A stretch of 64,000 nt of DNA from Holosporaceae bacterium (GTDB taxonomy: Bacteria > Pseudomonadota > Alphaproteobacteria > UBA7879 > UBA5542): contig CP060261.1 of assembly GCA_022646525.1 (NCBI GenBank), forward strand, positions 372,001 through 436,000, read 5' to 3'. The position numbers were made by a program, and so were the translations under genes. Below are positions 52,214 through 63,803 of this stretch, piece after piece. Within the stretch, counting starts at the first letter, position 1. Every line of letters begins with the position of its first letter. Under the pieces are notes generated by a model. The model was not told the DNA's origin, did no database searches, and saw only the letters and a list, made by a program, of their open reading frames with translations.

Positions 52214-54558
52214 ATGAAAGTCGTTGTTGTTGAATCACCCGCGAAAGCGAAAGCCATTAATAAGTATCTAGGAAAGGACTATACTGTTCTTGCCAGTTAT
52301 GGCCATATTCGTGACTTGCCTTCTAAGCAAGGATCAGTTGATCCAGAGAAAAAGTTTGAAATGGTTTGGGCCCTTAGTAAAGGGGCTGAAAAAAATATCA
52401 AGCAAATTGCAGACGCTGTGAAGAAAGCAGATGCTTTGTATCTGGCGACTGACCCTGATCGCGAAGGGGAAGCCATTGCTTGGCATATTTATGAAGTTTT
52501 AAAAGAGAAAAAGCTTTTAGATAAAGTTGATATTCATCGAAGTGTTTTTCATGAAATCACGAAGAAAGCCATTGTTGATGCTATTGATAACCCACGGTCT
52601 TTAAATCAGGGGCTGATCGATGCGTATTTGGCCCGACGTGCACTTGATTATCTTGTAGGTTTCACCTTGTCACCTGTTTTATGGCACAAATTGCCTGGCA
52701 GCAAATCTGCAGGGCGTGTGCAGTCTGTGGCGCTTCGTTTAATCACAGATCGTGAACGTGAAATAGAACTATTTAACCCCGAGGAATATTGGACGGTTGA
52801 TGTTGATCTTCTTTCAAAAGATCAAAAACGCTTTACTGCACGCCTGGCAGAATATAATGGGGAAAAAGTTCAGAAATTCACCTTCCAGAATGAAAAATCT
52901 GTTTCTCCTGTCGTAGCATCGATTGAATCTCAAAACTTCCATGTCAGCCACATTGATAAGAAGCGGGTAAAAAGAAATCCATACCCTCCTTTCACAACAT
53001 CGACGTTGCAGCAAGAGGCAGCCCGCAAACTTGGCTTTAGTGCAAGTAAGACGATGACGGTTGCCCAAAGTCTTTATGAAGGTATTAACCTGCAAGGGGA
53101 TACCGTAGGACTCATTACATATATGAGAACAGACAGCTTTCATTTAAGTAATGATGCAGTTCTACGGATGCGGGATTATATGAAAGAAAATTATGGCGAA
53201 AAATATGTGCCTGATAGCCCACGCTTTTACAAAAGTAAATCAAAGAATGCACAAGAAGCACACGAAGCGATTCGGCCAACGGACGCTTTCCGGACGCCTG
53301 ACAATATGCGCAGCCATTTAGATACAGATCAGTTGCGGCTATACGAATTGATTTGAAAGCGTGCAATTGCGTGTCAAATGACAAATGCAGAATTGGATCA
53401 GTCTACTGTTCATATTTTCTCGACGGATGAAAAAAGTAAAATTAAGAAAGCAACGGGTTCCATTTTGGTATTCGACGGGTTTTAAAACTATACCGTGTAA
53501 GTCAAGATGCGGGCGAAGAAGATGAAAATAAAGAAAATCATTTACCTGCCTTGACGGATAAAGATGAAGTTACGAGAGATAAGGTAAATCCCGAACAGCA
53601 CTTTACCCAGCCACCACCACGCTTTTCTGAAGCAAGTTTGGTGAAGAAATTGGAAGAGTTGGGGATTGGTCGCCCTTCAACATATGCCAGTATTTTGCAA
53701 GTTTTGCGCACGCGAGTATGTGCGGATGGAGCGAAAGCAATTTGTGCCTGAAACGCGTGGCCGACTTGTTGCATTGTTTTAACGCATTATTTTTCGCGGT
53801 ATGTTGAGCACGATTTTACCGCAAAATGGAAGATACCTGGACGATATTGCTCGAGGAGAAGAAAACTGGGAAAAAAACACTTAACCAATTTTGGACAGAC
53901 TTTCAAAAAACTGTTGAGGGCACTAAAGATTTAAAATTTCTCATGTGCTTGATATGTTGAATCAGGAACTTGAAGATGTTTTGTTTTTTAAAGATAAGGA
54001 CGGCACCCCTCAAAGAAATGTCCAAGCTGCAAAGATGGAAACTTACACTTAAAGCTTGGGAAGTATGGTCCTTTTTGGGGTGCGAAACTTATCCTGAATG
54101 CAAACATATTCAAAAGTTGATTGACGGTCATCCTGATGAATCGGAAGGTAGCCACGAAAATAATGTGACCGATGCGTATCCTAAAGTTTTGGGGTGCATC
54201 CCGAAACAAAAGTAGAAATTAGTCTTCGAAAAGGGCCTTATGGATTTTATATTCAAATGGAACCTTCTTCAAAAAAAAAAAAACCAAAGCGGAGTTCCTG
54301 CCCAAAGGAATGACACCAGAGCAAATGACTTTTGAAAAGGCGCTTGACCTTTTAGCGCTGCCCGTGATGTGGGCGTTCATCCTGATACTGGAGAAAAATC
54401 ACCGCGAGCATTGGTAGTTACGGGCCATATATTAAATATAAAGATCAATTTATTTCTGTTAAAAAGACGACATTTTGTCGCTGGGGATAGAGCGTGCTTT
54501 GGAGATCATTGAAGAGGCTGAACAAAATCCAAAACCCAAAAGAGGCAAAAAAAAGTAG
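52214..54558 (+). CDS. topA: DNA topoisomerase I with an in-frame TGA at a conserved Trp, also frameshifted
   Basis: Type IA topoisomerase relaxing negative supercoils. Toprim domain VVVESPAKAKAINKYLG and YLATDPDREGEAIAWHIYE, ARRALDYLVGFTLSPVLWHK, and the catalytic Tyr in TYMRTDSFHLS. The first 381 codons are clean up to a TGA (53354-53356) where LYELI-W-KRAIACQM is expected; the same frame then continues. Frameshifts follow near 53470, 53705, 53780, 53815, 53885, 53930, 54010, 54200, 54270, 54355 and 54460. A C-terminal zinc-binding unit (CPSCKDGNLHLKLGKYGPF) and a Lys-rich tail end at 54558. ATG 52214 is preferred to the GTG at 52208. About 780 residues. Confidence 0.93.
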
Positions 54559-54632
54559 GCATACACTTTTCTAGTATTCTGTGCGTAAATCTTATATGCT
54601 TGGTGTGTTTTTAGAGAAAGCACGGTTTGTTT

Positions 54633-56599
54633 GTGTCAAAAAAAAGAGTCTAACTTTCCATCAAAGGACGCGGTCCTATCCTATATAAAAAGCCGCCCTT
54701 CTATGCCCAGTCAAAAGAGGTTTGTGATCATTTTGGCGTTCGGGGAGGTGTTCATAAGATTCGTATGAAGGCCCTTTTAAAGGCGCTTGAAAAAGATGGA
54801 CTTTATTTAAAGCCTCGTAAAAAAGAGAGCGCGAGTTTCGACCAGCGGAACCTAGTACAGACTTTCCGAAAACAATTATTGGGCGCATTGCCTTTCAACA
54901 AGAACACTATGTGCTATTGCCAACGAATCGGAAATTCAAACAAGCGTTTCGTATTCAAGAAAAGACCACTAAAGAAATCAAACATTGGACACGTTTACAA
55001 GGCACGCGTTTTGTCTCTTGATCCGCCTGTCGTTTCTTTAATAGAGGCGTTGGGGTCGATTGATAAAATTAGTATGATTTCTGCCCAGATGGCTGAATTG
55101 CCTTTGGTATTTCAGAAGAAGTATTAAAGGCAACAGAAGGATTAAAAAGTGCCCCCTATTGGCAAAAGGGAAGATATACGAAAGATTCCTCTTGTCACCA
55201 TAGATGGTGTGGATTCAAAAAGATTTTGATGATGCTGTTTGGGCTGCACCCGATCCAGATAATGAAGGTGGATGGCACATTATTGTTGCCATTGCAGATG
55301 TGGCACATTATGTAACCCCAGAAAATGATATTGATAAAGAAGCCTTAAACCGGGGACGTCGACTTACTTTCCTGACATGGTTATTCCCATGTTACCTGAA
55401 GCACTATCCAATAACTTATGTTCGCTGCGCCCTAATGAAGATCGTGCTTGTGTGGGGGTGCATTTATACATTGATCAGTCTGGACGGAAGCACAAACACC
55501 GTTTTTTCAGAGGTTTGATGCGTTCTCAAGCGCGTCTTACGTATGAGCAAGTGCAGAAAGCTTATGAAGCAGGTGCATCTGAGAGTATAGGCATGCATCA
55601 TATTCAGCATTTGTATGGCGCTTTCAAGGTCCCTAAGCGCGCAGCGCACACACAGAGGCACCCTTGAAGTGGAAATGGATGAACCCAAAATAAGTGTGAA
55701 CGCTGAAGGGAAAATTGATGAAATTTTAGTGCGCACACGTTTAGACAGCCACCGGTTAATTGAAGAATTTATGGTATTAGCGAATGTGGCCGCGGCTGAA
55801 TTTTTAGAAGAAAATGATGTGCCCACACTTTACCGGGTGCATGATCATCCTGATGGAGAAAAAATACAAGAGCTACGGCAAACACTCAAAACACTTCGGA
55901 TTCCTTGGTCGGGTCCTCTTGAAAAGCCAGGCGATTTTACAAAGCTGCTGCGCTCTGTTGATGACTCGCCCTATAAGCGGATTGTGAATGAAGTTGTTTT
56001 GCGTTGCCAAAAGCCAGGCTGTTTATACCCCTGCCAATAAGGAGGGGCACTTTGGTTTAAATCTAACCCACTATAGCCATTTTACGTCGCCCATTCGGCG
56101 TTATCCCGACTTGCTTGTTCATCGTGGTATTTTATCTGTTTTAGGGTTTGAAGACGGTTTATCTGATCAAAATCGTGAAGACATGGTGCTTCTTGGGAAT
56201 GACACATCAATGAAAGAAAGGCGCGCAGAACAAGCAGAGCGCGACGCGACAGATCGCTTCATGACACAGTATTTAACAGAGCGTGTCGGTGAGTTTTTTA
56301 AGGTTTATGTATCGGGTGTGAATAAAGCTGGGCTTTTTGTAAATGTGTTGGATATGGGGGCAAGTGGTTTGATTCCTATGAATCGTTTAGGAGATGACTA
56401 TTATATCTATAAAGAAAACCCAGGGCGTCTTGAAGGCCGACGCACACAAAAACGGTTTTTCTTAGGTGATCGATTAAAAGTAAAATTGATTGAAGCAGAT
56501 CAAACCAAAGGACGCTTAACCTTTGAATTGGAAAGTGCCCGTTCTAAAGAAAAAAAACCCGGCCCACCAAAATTTCGACGCAAACGCTTTAGAAAATAG
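54633..56599 (+). CDS. rnr: Ribonuclease R, frameshifted
   Basis: RNB-family 3'-5' exoribonuclease able to unwind structured RNA. A GTG at 54633 followed by a break in the A run (54637-54645) gives an N-terminal winged-helix start, then VCDHFGVRGGVHKIRMKALL. Later parts: cold-shock domain, RNB domain with SKDFDDAVWAAPD (metal-binding Asp), VAIADVAHYVTPENDIDKEA, MVIPMLPEALSNNLCSL, FMVLANVAAAEFLEE, YSHFTSPIRRYPDLLVHRGI, and an S1 domain (VYVSGVNKAGLFVNVLDMGA) with basic tail. About ten breaks occur, e.g. near 54855, 55015, 55110, 55205, 55370, 55640 and 56015. Ends convergent with PBP1a. Confidence 0.9.
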
Positions 56600-58829
56600 A
56601 TGCAGGGATAATCGTATTAAAGGCATTATCGCCTTGATCGTCATCGTCATTGGATACAGATTCTAAGATAGAGTTAATCCACTCTACCTTTTTCTGGTGT
56701 GGCGGGGCAAAAGGTTTGGGTGTTTTTCCTTTAAGGGCTTGGGTCATGAAGTTTTTAAAAATAGGCGCGGCAACAGCACCCCCTGTTTGCTTTTTTCCAA
56801 GACTTTTAGGGTGATCAAATCCTACAAAAACACCCACCACTAAGTCAGCAGAAAACCCAATAAACCATGCATCAAAATAGTCGTTTGTGGATCCGGTTTT
56901 TCCAGCAAGATGGTGTCCCGGCACGCGTGCATTTATTGAAGCCCCGTGTGTGACGGCACGTTCTAACATTTTGACCATATCGTGGGCAATTTTCTCTGAA
57001 GTAAGCGGACGCGGAGTGGTTTCTGGTGCTTCGAAAATGAGATTTTCATGTCTGTCATAAATGCTTTGCACCCATTTAGGTTGTACTTTTACGCCGCCAT
57101 TCAAAAGGGCGCCGTAAGCTGCGGTTAATCGCAGCAGCGTTGTTTCCCGTGTTCCCAGAACCGTAACAATTTCAGGGGGTAGGTGATTTGTGATGCCAAA
57201 TTTCTGGGCTACTTTTTGCAAAGGCTTAATGCCTATTTGTTGTACTAACCAGATGGGGGCAAGATTCATCGATTTTTCAAGTGCTCTGTTAAGGGGCACA
57301 AGACCATACGACTTTTCAGTAATGTTTTTAGGGCGCCATAAACGTCCTGGTGCAATTTCAATTTCAATTTCTTCGTCAGAAATCAAAGACGTAGGCGTGT
57401 AACCACTTTCGAGTGCTGAAAGAAACACAAAAGTTTTGAAAGCAGATCCTGGTTGGCGTTTTGATTGGACTGCACGGTTAAACTGACTGCGTTCGAAACT
57501 GTAGCCCCCAACCATGGCAAGGATATTGCCTGTTTTAGGGTCAAGTACAACCATGGCGCCTTCTACTTCAGGTATTTGTTCAAGAGAAAATACACCTTTT
57601 TCCGTGGTGGGAGAGACAGCAATAACATCACCCTCTTTTAACACATCTTGTACTTTCTCAATTTCAGGACCCACTGTTGGGAAAAGCATGCCTGACTGGT
57701 AAATATGTTTGCGAGCCCAGTTGAGATGTTTTAATGGAAGGGTGCCTAAGGTTAAATCTTCAAGGCCGATTTCTGCTTTATTTTCTTCAATCTGTAAGAC
57801 GACTGCAAGTTTAAAGGGGCCAGGGCTTTTGGTTGCGGAAAAGATTGGATTTCTTGTTTCCAATTTTCAGGAGAAAGGGTGCCTATTTTTCCCCGCCATC
57901 CATAACGTTTGTCGTATGTATGAAGTCCTTTTCGCAAACTATCTCTGGCGATTTTTGTAGCTTTGAATCAAGGGTTGTTTTGATAATCAGACCTTCTTTA
58001 TAAAGCAGATTTTCACCATATTTCTTTAAAATATCTTTGCGCAGCATTTCAGAAAAAAAGGCCGCATCAATGCTTTCTTCTTTTTCTTTTTTCATTTTTT
58101 CAAGGGGCTCTGCTTGGGCTTTTATTTTTGTTCATAGGTGGCAAAGCCCTCTTGATAAAAGGCGCTCGATGGCCCAATTTCTTCTTTTAAGTGCACGATC
58201 TTTATGTCGAAAGTAATTGTAGTAATTGGGTGCTTTAGGAAGAATAGAGATAGGCAACTTCACCTAAAGTAAGTTGTGTCAGAGATTTGTTAAAATAATA
58301 TTGGGCTGCGCTTTCAATACCATAACTGCCGCCGCCAAGATAAATTTCGTTTAGGTAAAGTTCTAAGATTTTTTCTTTCGAATAAAGCTCTTCGATTTTA
58401 AATGCTAAAAGTATTTCTTTTATTTTTCGAGTAAAGGTTTGTGCGTGCGATAAGAAGAAGTTTTTGGCAACTTGTTGCGTAATGGTAGACCCTCCCATGC
58501 GCACTGAATGACCACTAAAAATATTTCTAAAATTTTTAAGAAGTGCCCGCACAATACCAGAATGATCGATGCCTTTATGGTGAAAGAAATTTTTATCTTC
58601 AACTGTTAAAAAGGTATGAATTATAATTTTTGAATTTTTTCATACGGGACGAAAATCCGCTTTTCTTTCGCAAATTCAGCAAAAATATTACCGTCAGCTG
58701 CATAAAAACGGGTAATTGTTGGTGGGTTATAGTTTTTAAGTTCAGCCACGCTGGGCATGTGCCAAGTAAAGACAACATATCCAACAGAAAGGCCTAAAAA
58801 AGAATGCCTGCAATTCCTGCATAAATCAT
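56589..58829 (-). CDS. mrcA: Penicillin-binding protein 1A, bifunctional transglycosylase/transpeptidase, frameshifted
   Basis: Polymerises and cross-links peptidoglycan. The ATG at 58829, overlapping the amiC stop (ATGA), gives MIYAGIAGILFLGLSVGYVV after restoring one T in the run near 58798; this is the signal anchor. The glycosyltransferase domain has TVEDKNFFHHKGIDHSGIVR (catalytic Glu) and GGSTITQQVAKNFFLSHAQT. The transpeptidase has RQPGSAFKTFVFLSALESG (SxxK), the KTG in GHHLAGKTGSTNDYFDAWF, and the OB-like domain between. Breaks fall near 58625, 58235, 58130, 57960 and 57810-57860. A charged C-terminus (NDDDDQGDN) ends at 56589. Confidence 0.93.
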
Positions 58830-59949
58830 TTTTTAATGAGAAATTTAAGAGCGCCTTCATGAATTTCCGTTTTGAAGTAAGTATCAATGGCTTCAATAAT
58901 GCCGCTGCAAATATTGTCTAGGTGTCGTGTGGTTTGAAGGAGGCGCGCTTCTTTTTTATGTGAGAGATAACCGAGTTCAATTAACACAGACGGCAGGCCA
59001 GGTACTTTAAGAATGTAAAATTAGCAAATCGATGGGGTTTTCTTAGAAGGAAAATACGGTATCGCAATTTATTGAGTAGATGTCGGGCAAATTTAGAAGA
59101 AAGATTTTTCTTCTCACGTTTAGTGAGGTCGATCAGAATATTAGCCACTTCTGGAATTTCAGATTCAAGCTTGACGCCCATAATAAGGTCGGCCTTGTTC
59201 TCTTTCAGGGCTAATCGGGCTGCTTGTCTGTCGGACGCAATAGCAGACAAGGTGTACAAGGAAAGCCCTCGCACACTTGAATCTGAACAGCTGTCTGCAT
59301 GAAGTGAAATAAACAAATCACCCGCGGATTTTTTTGCAGATTTAAGACGGTTTGCAATCAACATAGATTGGTCTTTAGGGCGAATAAGAATAGGTATATA
59401 ACGCTCTGTTTCTCTAAGTTTTTTGGCGAGCAAATGGGCCGCTTTTAGGGTAACGGTTTTTTCATAGACTTTCCCGACGCCAACGGTGCCTGGGTCGCGC
59501 CCACCATGCCCTGCATCAATCAAAATTCTTTTCTTTTTAATGGGGGGTGGCTTTGGGGTTTCTGCCTTTTTAACGGGGGCATGATTTAAAAGAATATCAA
59601 TGACATAGCGGAAATAGGGATACTTTTTTCCAGGCGAAATCCAGAAGTCTTTTTTAATGGATGGTTTCTGTGCGAAGTGAAGGCGCACTGTGTGGGGATC
59701 GTTATATGTATAGGATGTGATCGCCTTTGTTTTGTTCCTAATAGAAAAATTTGGGGACTTTTTTTGGACCTCTATACGTACGCTGTTCCCCTGAATAGAC
59801 TTCTTGATATCTGTTTTTTTTGGGCATTCAAGCACTATTCTGACAGTTTCTTTGTCTTGGTCTGCCATGCGCATACCCAGCAAAAAGTCTGACCACGTGT
59901 CAGAACAAAGAAAAATAATCGTCAGAAATAATAGTATTTTTGGATGCAT
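58826..59949 (-). CDS. amiC: N-acetylmuramoyl-L-alanine amidase, AmiC-like with AMIN domain, one frameshift
   Basis: Zinc amidase that splits septal peptidoglycan at division. Signal peptide (LLFLTIIFLCSDTWSD), an AMIN-type N-terminal domain (VRIVLECPKKTDI, VRLHFAQKPSIKKDFW), a Pro/Lys linker and the Amidase_3 domain: RILIDAGHGGRDPGTVGVG (zinc His), VYEKTVTLKAAHLLAKKL (zinc Glu) and DLFISLHADSCSDSSVRGLS (zinc His). A break near 59020 moves the final part to another frame (VPGLPSVLIELGYLSHKKEA with the catalytic Glu), ending in a TGA at 58826-58828 that overlaps the PBP1a ATG. The amiC-PBP1a pair is conserved in the class. Confidence 0.93.
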
Positions 59950-60212
59950 TAGGTTATTTTAGGTTTAAATGTTTTGTGTCCATGATTATATTAATATATA
60001 GGTTTATTATGGCATCGCGTCTAGTTAATGTAATATGCGGGCTTTGTTTAGGTCAACTAAGTAGGGCTTGCCTGGGTGGCGATGTGAGAAAATTTTATTT
60101 TATACGATAAATTAAGGAAGATAGGATTAGTGAATCCTTTAGTTAAGTTTTTAAAAGATGATGGGCCGTTTCCTCTATTTGGATTCTGTGCCCCCCTACT
60201 GGAGTTTATTCA
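59950..60212. other. Divergent intergenic region and leader of rne
   Basis: 263 bases between the amiC and rne starts, AT-rich at the amiC side. It should hold promoters for both and the rne 5' leader, which in many bacteria carries structures that RNase E cleaves to regulate itself. No box pair was strong enough to call. A GTG frame at 60130-60333 overlaps rne but looks like chance. Confidence 0.4.
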
Positions 60213-62307
60213 ATGGCAACGACACAGCGTATGCTTATCGATGCCACACGTTCAGATGAAACACGTGTTGCAATCGTTAGAGAAAAAGAATTACTGGATT
60301 TTGATTTTGAATCAGTTTCAAAGAAATCTGTAAAAGTAATATATATTTAGGAAAAATTGTTCGCATCGAGCCTTCTTTGCAAGCAGCCTTTGTGGAATAT
60401 GGAAGTGGACGTCATGGTTTTTTGGCGTTTACAGAAATTCATCCCGACTATTTTCGCATTCCCATTGCAGATCGACCCGAACTGGTAACACCAGAGGACG
60501 AGGAAGATGTGTCAACAGAAGGGGATGCTTCTGAGAACCAAAATGATGAAGGCGCTGCGCCGTCTTCTTCAGAAGATACAAACGAAGAAGATGCACGTAA
60601 AAAGTATCTTCTGTATCGTAATTACAAAATTCAAGAAGTTATCAAAAGCAAGCAGATTGTTTTGGTACAGGTTGTTAAAGAAGAAAGGGGTAACAAAGGT
60701 GCGGCCCTTACAACCTTTATTTCCCTAGCAGGTCGGTACAGCGTTTTAATGCCGAATGCGCTTCATGCTGGCGGTGTTTCTCGAAAAATTACGGAAAATG
60801 AAGACCGGAAGCGTCTAAAGCAAATGGTTGCAGACTTAGGTGTGCCTGAGGGAATGTCTTTAATTGTGCGCACCGCAGGGTTTAATAAAACCAAAAACGA
60901 AATTAAGAAAGACTATAATTACCTTATCGATTTGTGGGGTAAAATTCGAGAAAAACATTAGGCGCAACAGCGCCATCTTTAATTCATGAAGAACCTGACC
61001 TCATCAAACGTGTATTGCGTGATATATACGCCTGACACACAAGAAGTTTTGGTTGAAGGTGCTGAAGGGGTATAAAAGATGCAAAAGCGTTTATGAAAGC
61101 CCTTATCCCAAGTCATGCAAAACGTATTAAACAATATAAAAGAAAACACGGCTCTGTTCAAAGCCTATGAAGTTGATGCGCAAATTGAGCAAATTTTTCT
61201 CACCTAAAGTACATTTGAAATCAGGTGGGTATTTGGTTATCAATGCGACTGAAGCTTTGGTAGCTATTGACGTAAACTCAGGCCGTGCCACAAGAGAGCG
61301 TCACATTGATTCAACGGCTTTAAAAACAAATCTTGAAGCTGCGCAAGAAGTTGCAAAGCAAGTGCGTATTCGTGATTTATCGGGCCTTGTTGTGATTGAC
61401 TTCATTGATATGAATGAAGTGCGCCATAATATCGCTGTTGAAAAGAGACTGAAAGAAAGTTTGGCCATGGATCGGGCACGCATTCAGGTTGGGCGTATCA
61501 GCCAATTTGGATTGCTAGAAATGTCTCGACAACGCCTTCGGAGTAGTATTTTGGAGGCAAGTTCGTCTCGTTGCCCTTATTGTGAGGGCTCTGGTTTGAT
61601 GCGCTCTAAAGAATCACTTTCTGTGCAGCTTATTCGGATACTGGAAGAGTTCTCTCAAACGTACAGTGAATCAAACCCACTGACAGTGAACCTAGACAGT
61701 GCGCTTGGTTTTTATCTTTTGTCTCACAAGCGTGATGCGCTTAATCTGTTGCAAGACAGTAAGGGCAAGGATTTTTCACTTTAAGCAAGATACATCTCGC
61801 CATATGACAGGGTTTTGGATGGAAGATAAGGACGGTAAGCTTGTGGCGGACACCGCTTCTGTAGTTGTGTCAGAAAAAACAGATAAGCGTAAAGATGGGC
61901 CTAAAAAGAAATCTGGCTCTCATGGCAATAACACACCTGGGTCTAGAAATAAGCGTCTGAAAAGTCAGGCAGCACCGACTGCATCTAAAGAAGAAGATCG
62001 TACGGTAGAAGAGCAGCCAAATGAGGACGCTGATGAGAATACAGTTTCTCCAGAGGTGTTTTCTGGCACAGCTGAAGACGGAGAGAAAAAGAACGTTTCT
62101 CGAGGGCGTCGCCGCCGTCGTGGCCGCTCTCGAAGAGAGGACCAAAAGTCAGAAGAAAAAAAACTCTCAAAAGAGGGCCAAATGCAGAAAAGAGAAACCT
62201 TCTGCAGAGGCACCTTCTCAAGACTTTCCTAAGTCGCCATCCCCTGAGAGTGGGGTAAACAAGCCCACAGGAAAGGGGGAAAGAAGGCTGGTGGAAAAAG
62301 TTATTAG
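60213..62307 (+). CDS. rne: Ribonuclease E, frameshifted
   Basis: Endonuclease starting mRNA decay and processing rRNA/tRNA. ATG 60213 follows GGAG by 8 bases: MATTQRMLIDATRSDETRVA. S1 domain: VRIEPSLQAAFVEYGSGRHG, with a long acidic insert (about 60480-60600), then VLMPNALHAGGVSRKI of the 5' sensor. DNase I-like site: ALVAIDVNSGRATRER and LSGLVVIDFIDMNEVRH (two metal Asp). Zn-link SRCPYCEGSGLM. The tail is low-complexity with an Arg-rich patch (SRGRRRRRGRSRREDQ), fitting RNA binding and degradosome assembly. Breaks lie near 60340, 60960, 61065, 61190, 61775, 62180 and 62260. The end is 62307 or 62317 depending on the last break. Confidence 0.93.
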
Positions 62308-62313
62308 ACTAAG

Positions 62314-63305
62314 CTAGTTTTTTTGGGTTTGCATGAGTGTAACGGCAAATACTTCATTTGCCCCAACAGCTGTTTTTTGAGATTCACTTCAAGTGTGCGC
62401 AGCGTTTCAACTGTTTCTTCAATATTTTGGATTGACCAGTGCTGCACTTGTGATTTGACTATATTTCTTTCTTTGAAAAAAAAACAGGTGGTCTTATATT
62501 TTTCAGTGATGCTTCAAAACTTTCACCATCTTCCATATAGCTTTTGATTTGATGTAGTTTTAATAAGCTTCCCGTCAGCATACGTAGTGTTGAAATATAA
62601 GTTGCGCTGTCTTGGCTTTTTAAGAGCAAAGAAAACTTTTTCTGGTTCTTATTAAGAATGCGTCGATTAAGTCGCGTGCTTCTGGAAGCTTGGATGAGAC
62701 AAGAGTTCCTTTGATATGATCGTACGTTACTTCTGGTTCTGTGCCCGATATGGTTAAAATTTTTCAAGCTCAACCTGAATGGTATGAGGAGAGTCAGCCA
62801 GAAAAGTAGCAAGATCGTGTGCCAGCTGTGTTTGGATAACTTTATCATGCTTCTTAAAAATTGAGTGACGATGTGGAGCAATTCCTGCAGGGTAAGCGCA
62901 TAACAAGGGATACATAGGAAGTGCGTATGTTCTTCGTATAGCTGACGTAGCTTTGATTGGGGTGTGAGATAGTTGTGGCTCAACAAGAAAAAGAGGGTGT
63001 TTTTTCTGGATCTAAGTTCTCACAAAATTTATGCATTTTATCAGTGACATCTTGCACGATAATATGCTGAGGGCCTGCTGAACATGTCTGTGGAGGATAA
63101 AAGGTCGTCAAGAGAAAAACCTCACCAGACAACAAAGCACTTTCTGAAACAAATCTTTTTTGTTCTTTTTTTTCAGTGATGGATTTTTTCAAAAATTTCA
63201 TCAAGTTTTGCTGCTTGATTAAAAAGAGTGGTCCCCATGAATAAGAATGCTGGCAGGCATCTGTGTGGGCGCAAATGTGAGCCCTTTTTGAGGGCTATAC
63301 TTCAT
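62314..63305 (-). CDS. holA: DNA polymerase III delta subunit HolA, frameshifted
   Basis: Clamp-loader subunit that opens the sliding clamp. The ATG at 63305 (MKYSPQKGLTFAPTQMPAS, then ILIHGDHS) overlaps the lptE stop. Across frames: KRFVSESALLSGEVFLLTTF, QHIIVQDVTDKMHKFCENLD, THFLCIPCYALTLQELLHIV, SLLLKSQDSATYISTLRMLT and LLKLHQIKSYMEDGESFEAS. These fit the N-terminal NTPase-like and C-terminal collar regions of HolA in order. Breaks lie near 63230, 63190, 63010, 62850, 62760, 62665, 62470 and 62385. Identity rests also on the leuS-lptE-holA order, common in the class. Confidence 0.82.
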
Positions 63306-63803
63306 GAGTGCTCTGCTTCTTCTAATGCCGCCGCAACGGTGGTCCGAATGTTTTCTGCTGCTTCATAAAGCAATCTTTCTTGTGCACTTTTCTCGCCCAC
63401 CCAATTTGCATAGGGGATTGTGCAGAAACAGTTGAGTCTACGGATACACTCGTGTGTAGAGAAAATTTCTTTTGCCTGATTCAAGGTGGGACAATGTATA
63501 CCGGACATCTAGATAAATGCTTTCTTCAACTGTTGAGGCACTTTTGCTGATAGCGAGCGGTTTTTTATTATAATTCAATACAACTTTCAACACATATTTT
63601 TGTGTGGAGATATGGTCGTGGATGCCAAACATTTGGCAGAGGTGGTTGTGTAGAATTTGACCTTCTCGATTCTCAATCGTAGAAATTTTTACCATTCTTA
63701 GTTTATCTAAAATGGCCCCTTGATGGATTTGATACAAAGGCCTAAAGCCACACCCTGAAAGGCCAAAAAGTAAACAAAAAACAACAAGTCTAAGGGCAAA
63801 CAA
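63302..63803 (-). CDS. lptE: LPS-assembly lipoprotein LptE, one frameshift
   Basis: Outer-membrane lipoprotein that plugs LptD, the LPS inserter. Leader FALRLVVFCLLFGLSGCGFR with lipobox (LSGC) and the typical GFRPLY start of the mature protein. The middle reads LDKLRMVKISTIENREGQIL and VLKVVLNYNKKPLAISKSAS; after a break near 63440 the end is PYANWVGEKSAQERLLYEAA. Start is a TTG at 63803, overlapping the leuS end by 14 bases. About 165 residues. Confidence 0.88.

Noticed and set aside
60130..60333. Frame overlapping the rne start as a separate gene or leader peptide
   Set aside because: It starts with GTG, and most of it is the rne N-terminus read in another frame. A leader peptide role is possible but unsupported.
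61870..62221. Antisense frames within the rne tail
   Set aside because: They are Arg/Ser/Phe-rich shadows of the low-complexity acidic and Arg-rich tail of RNase E.
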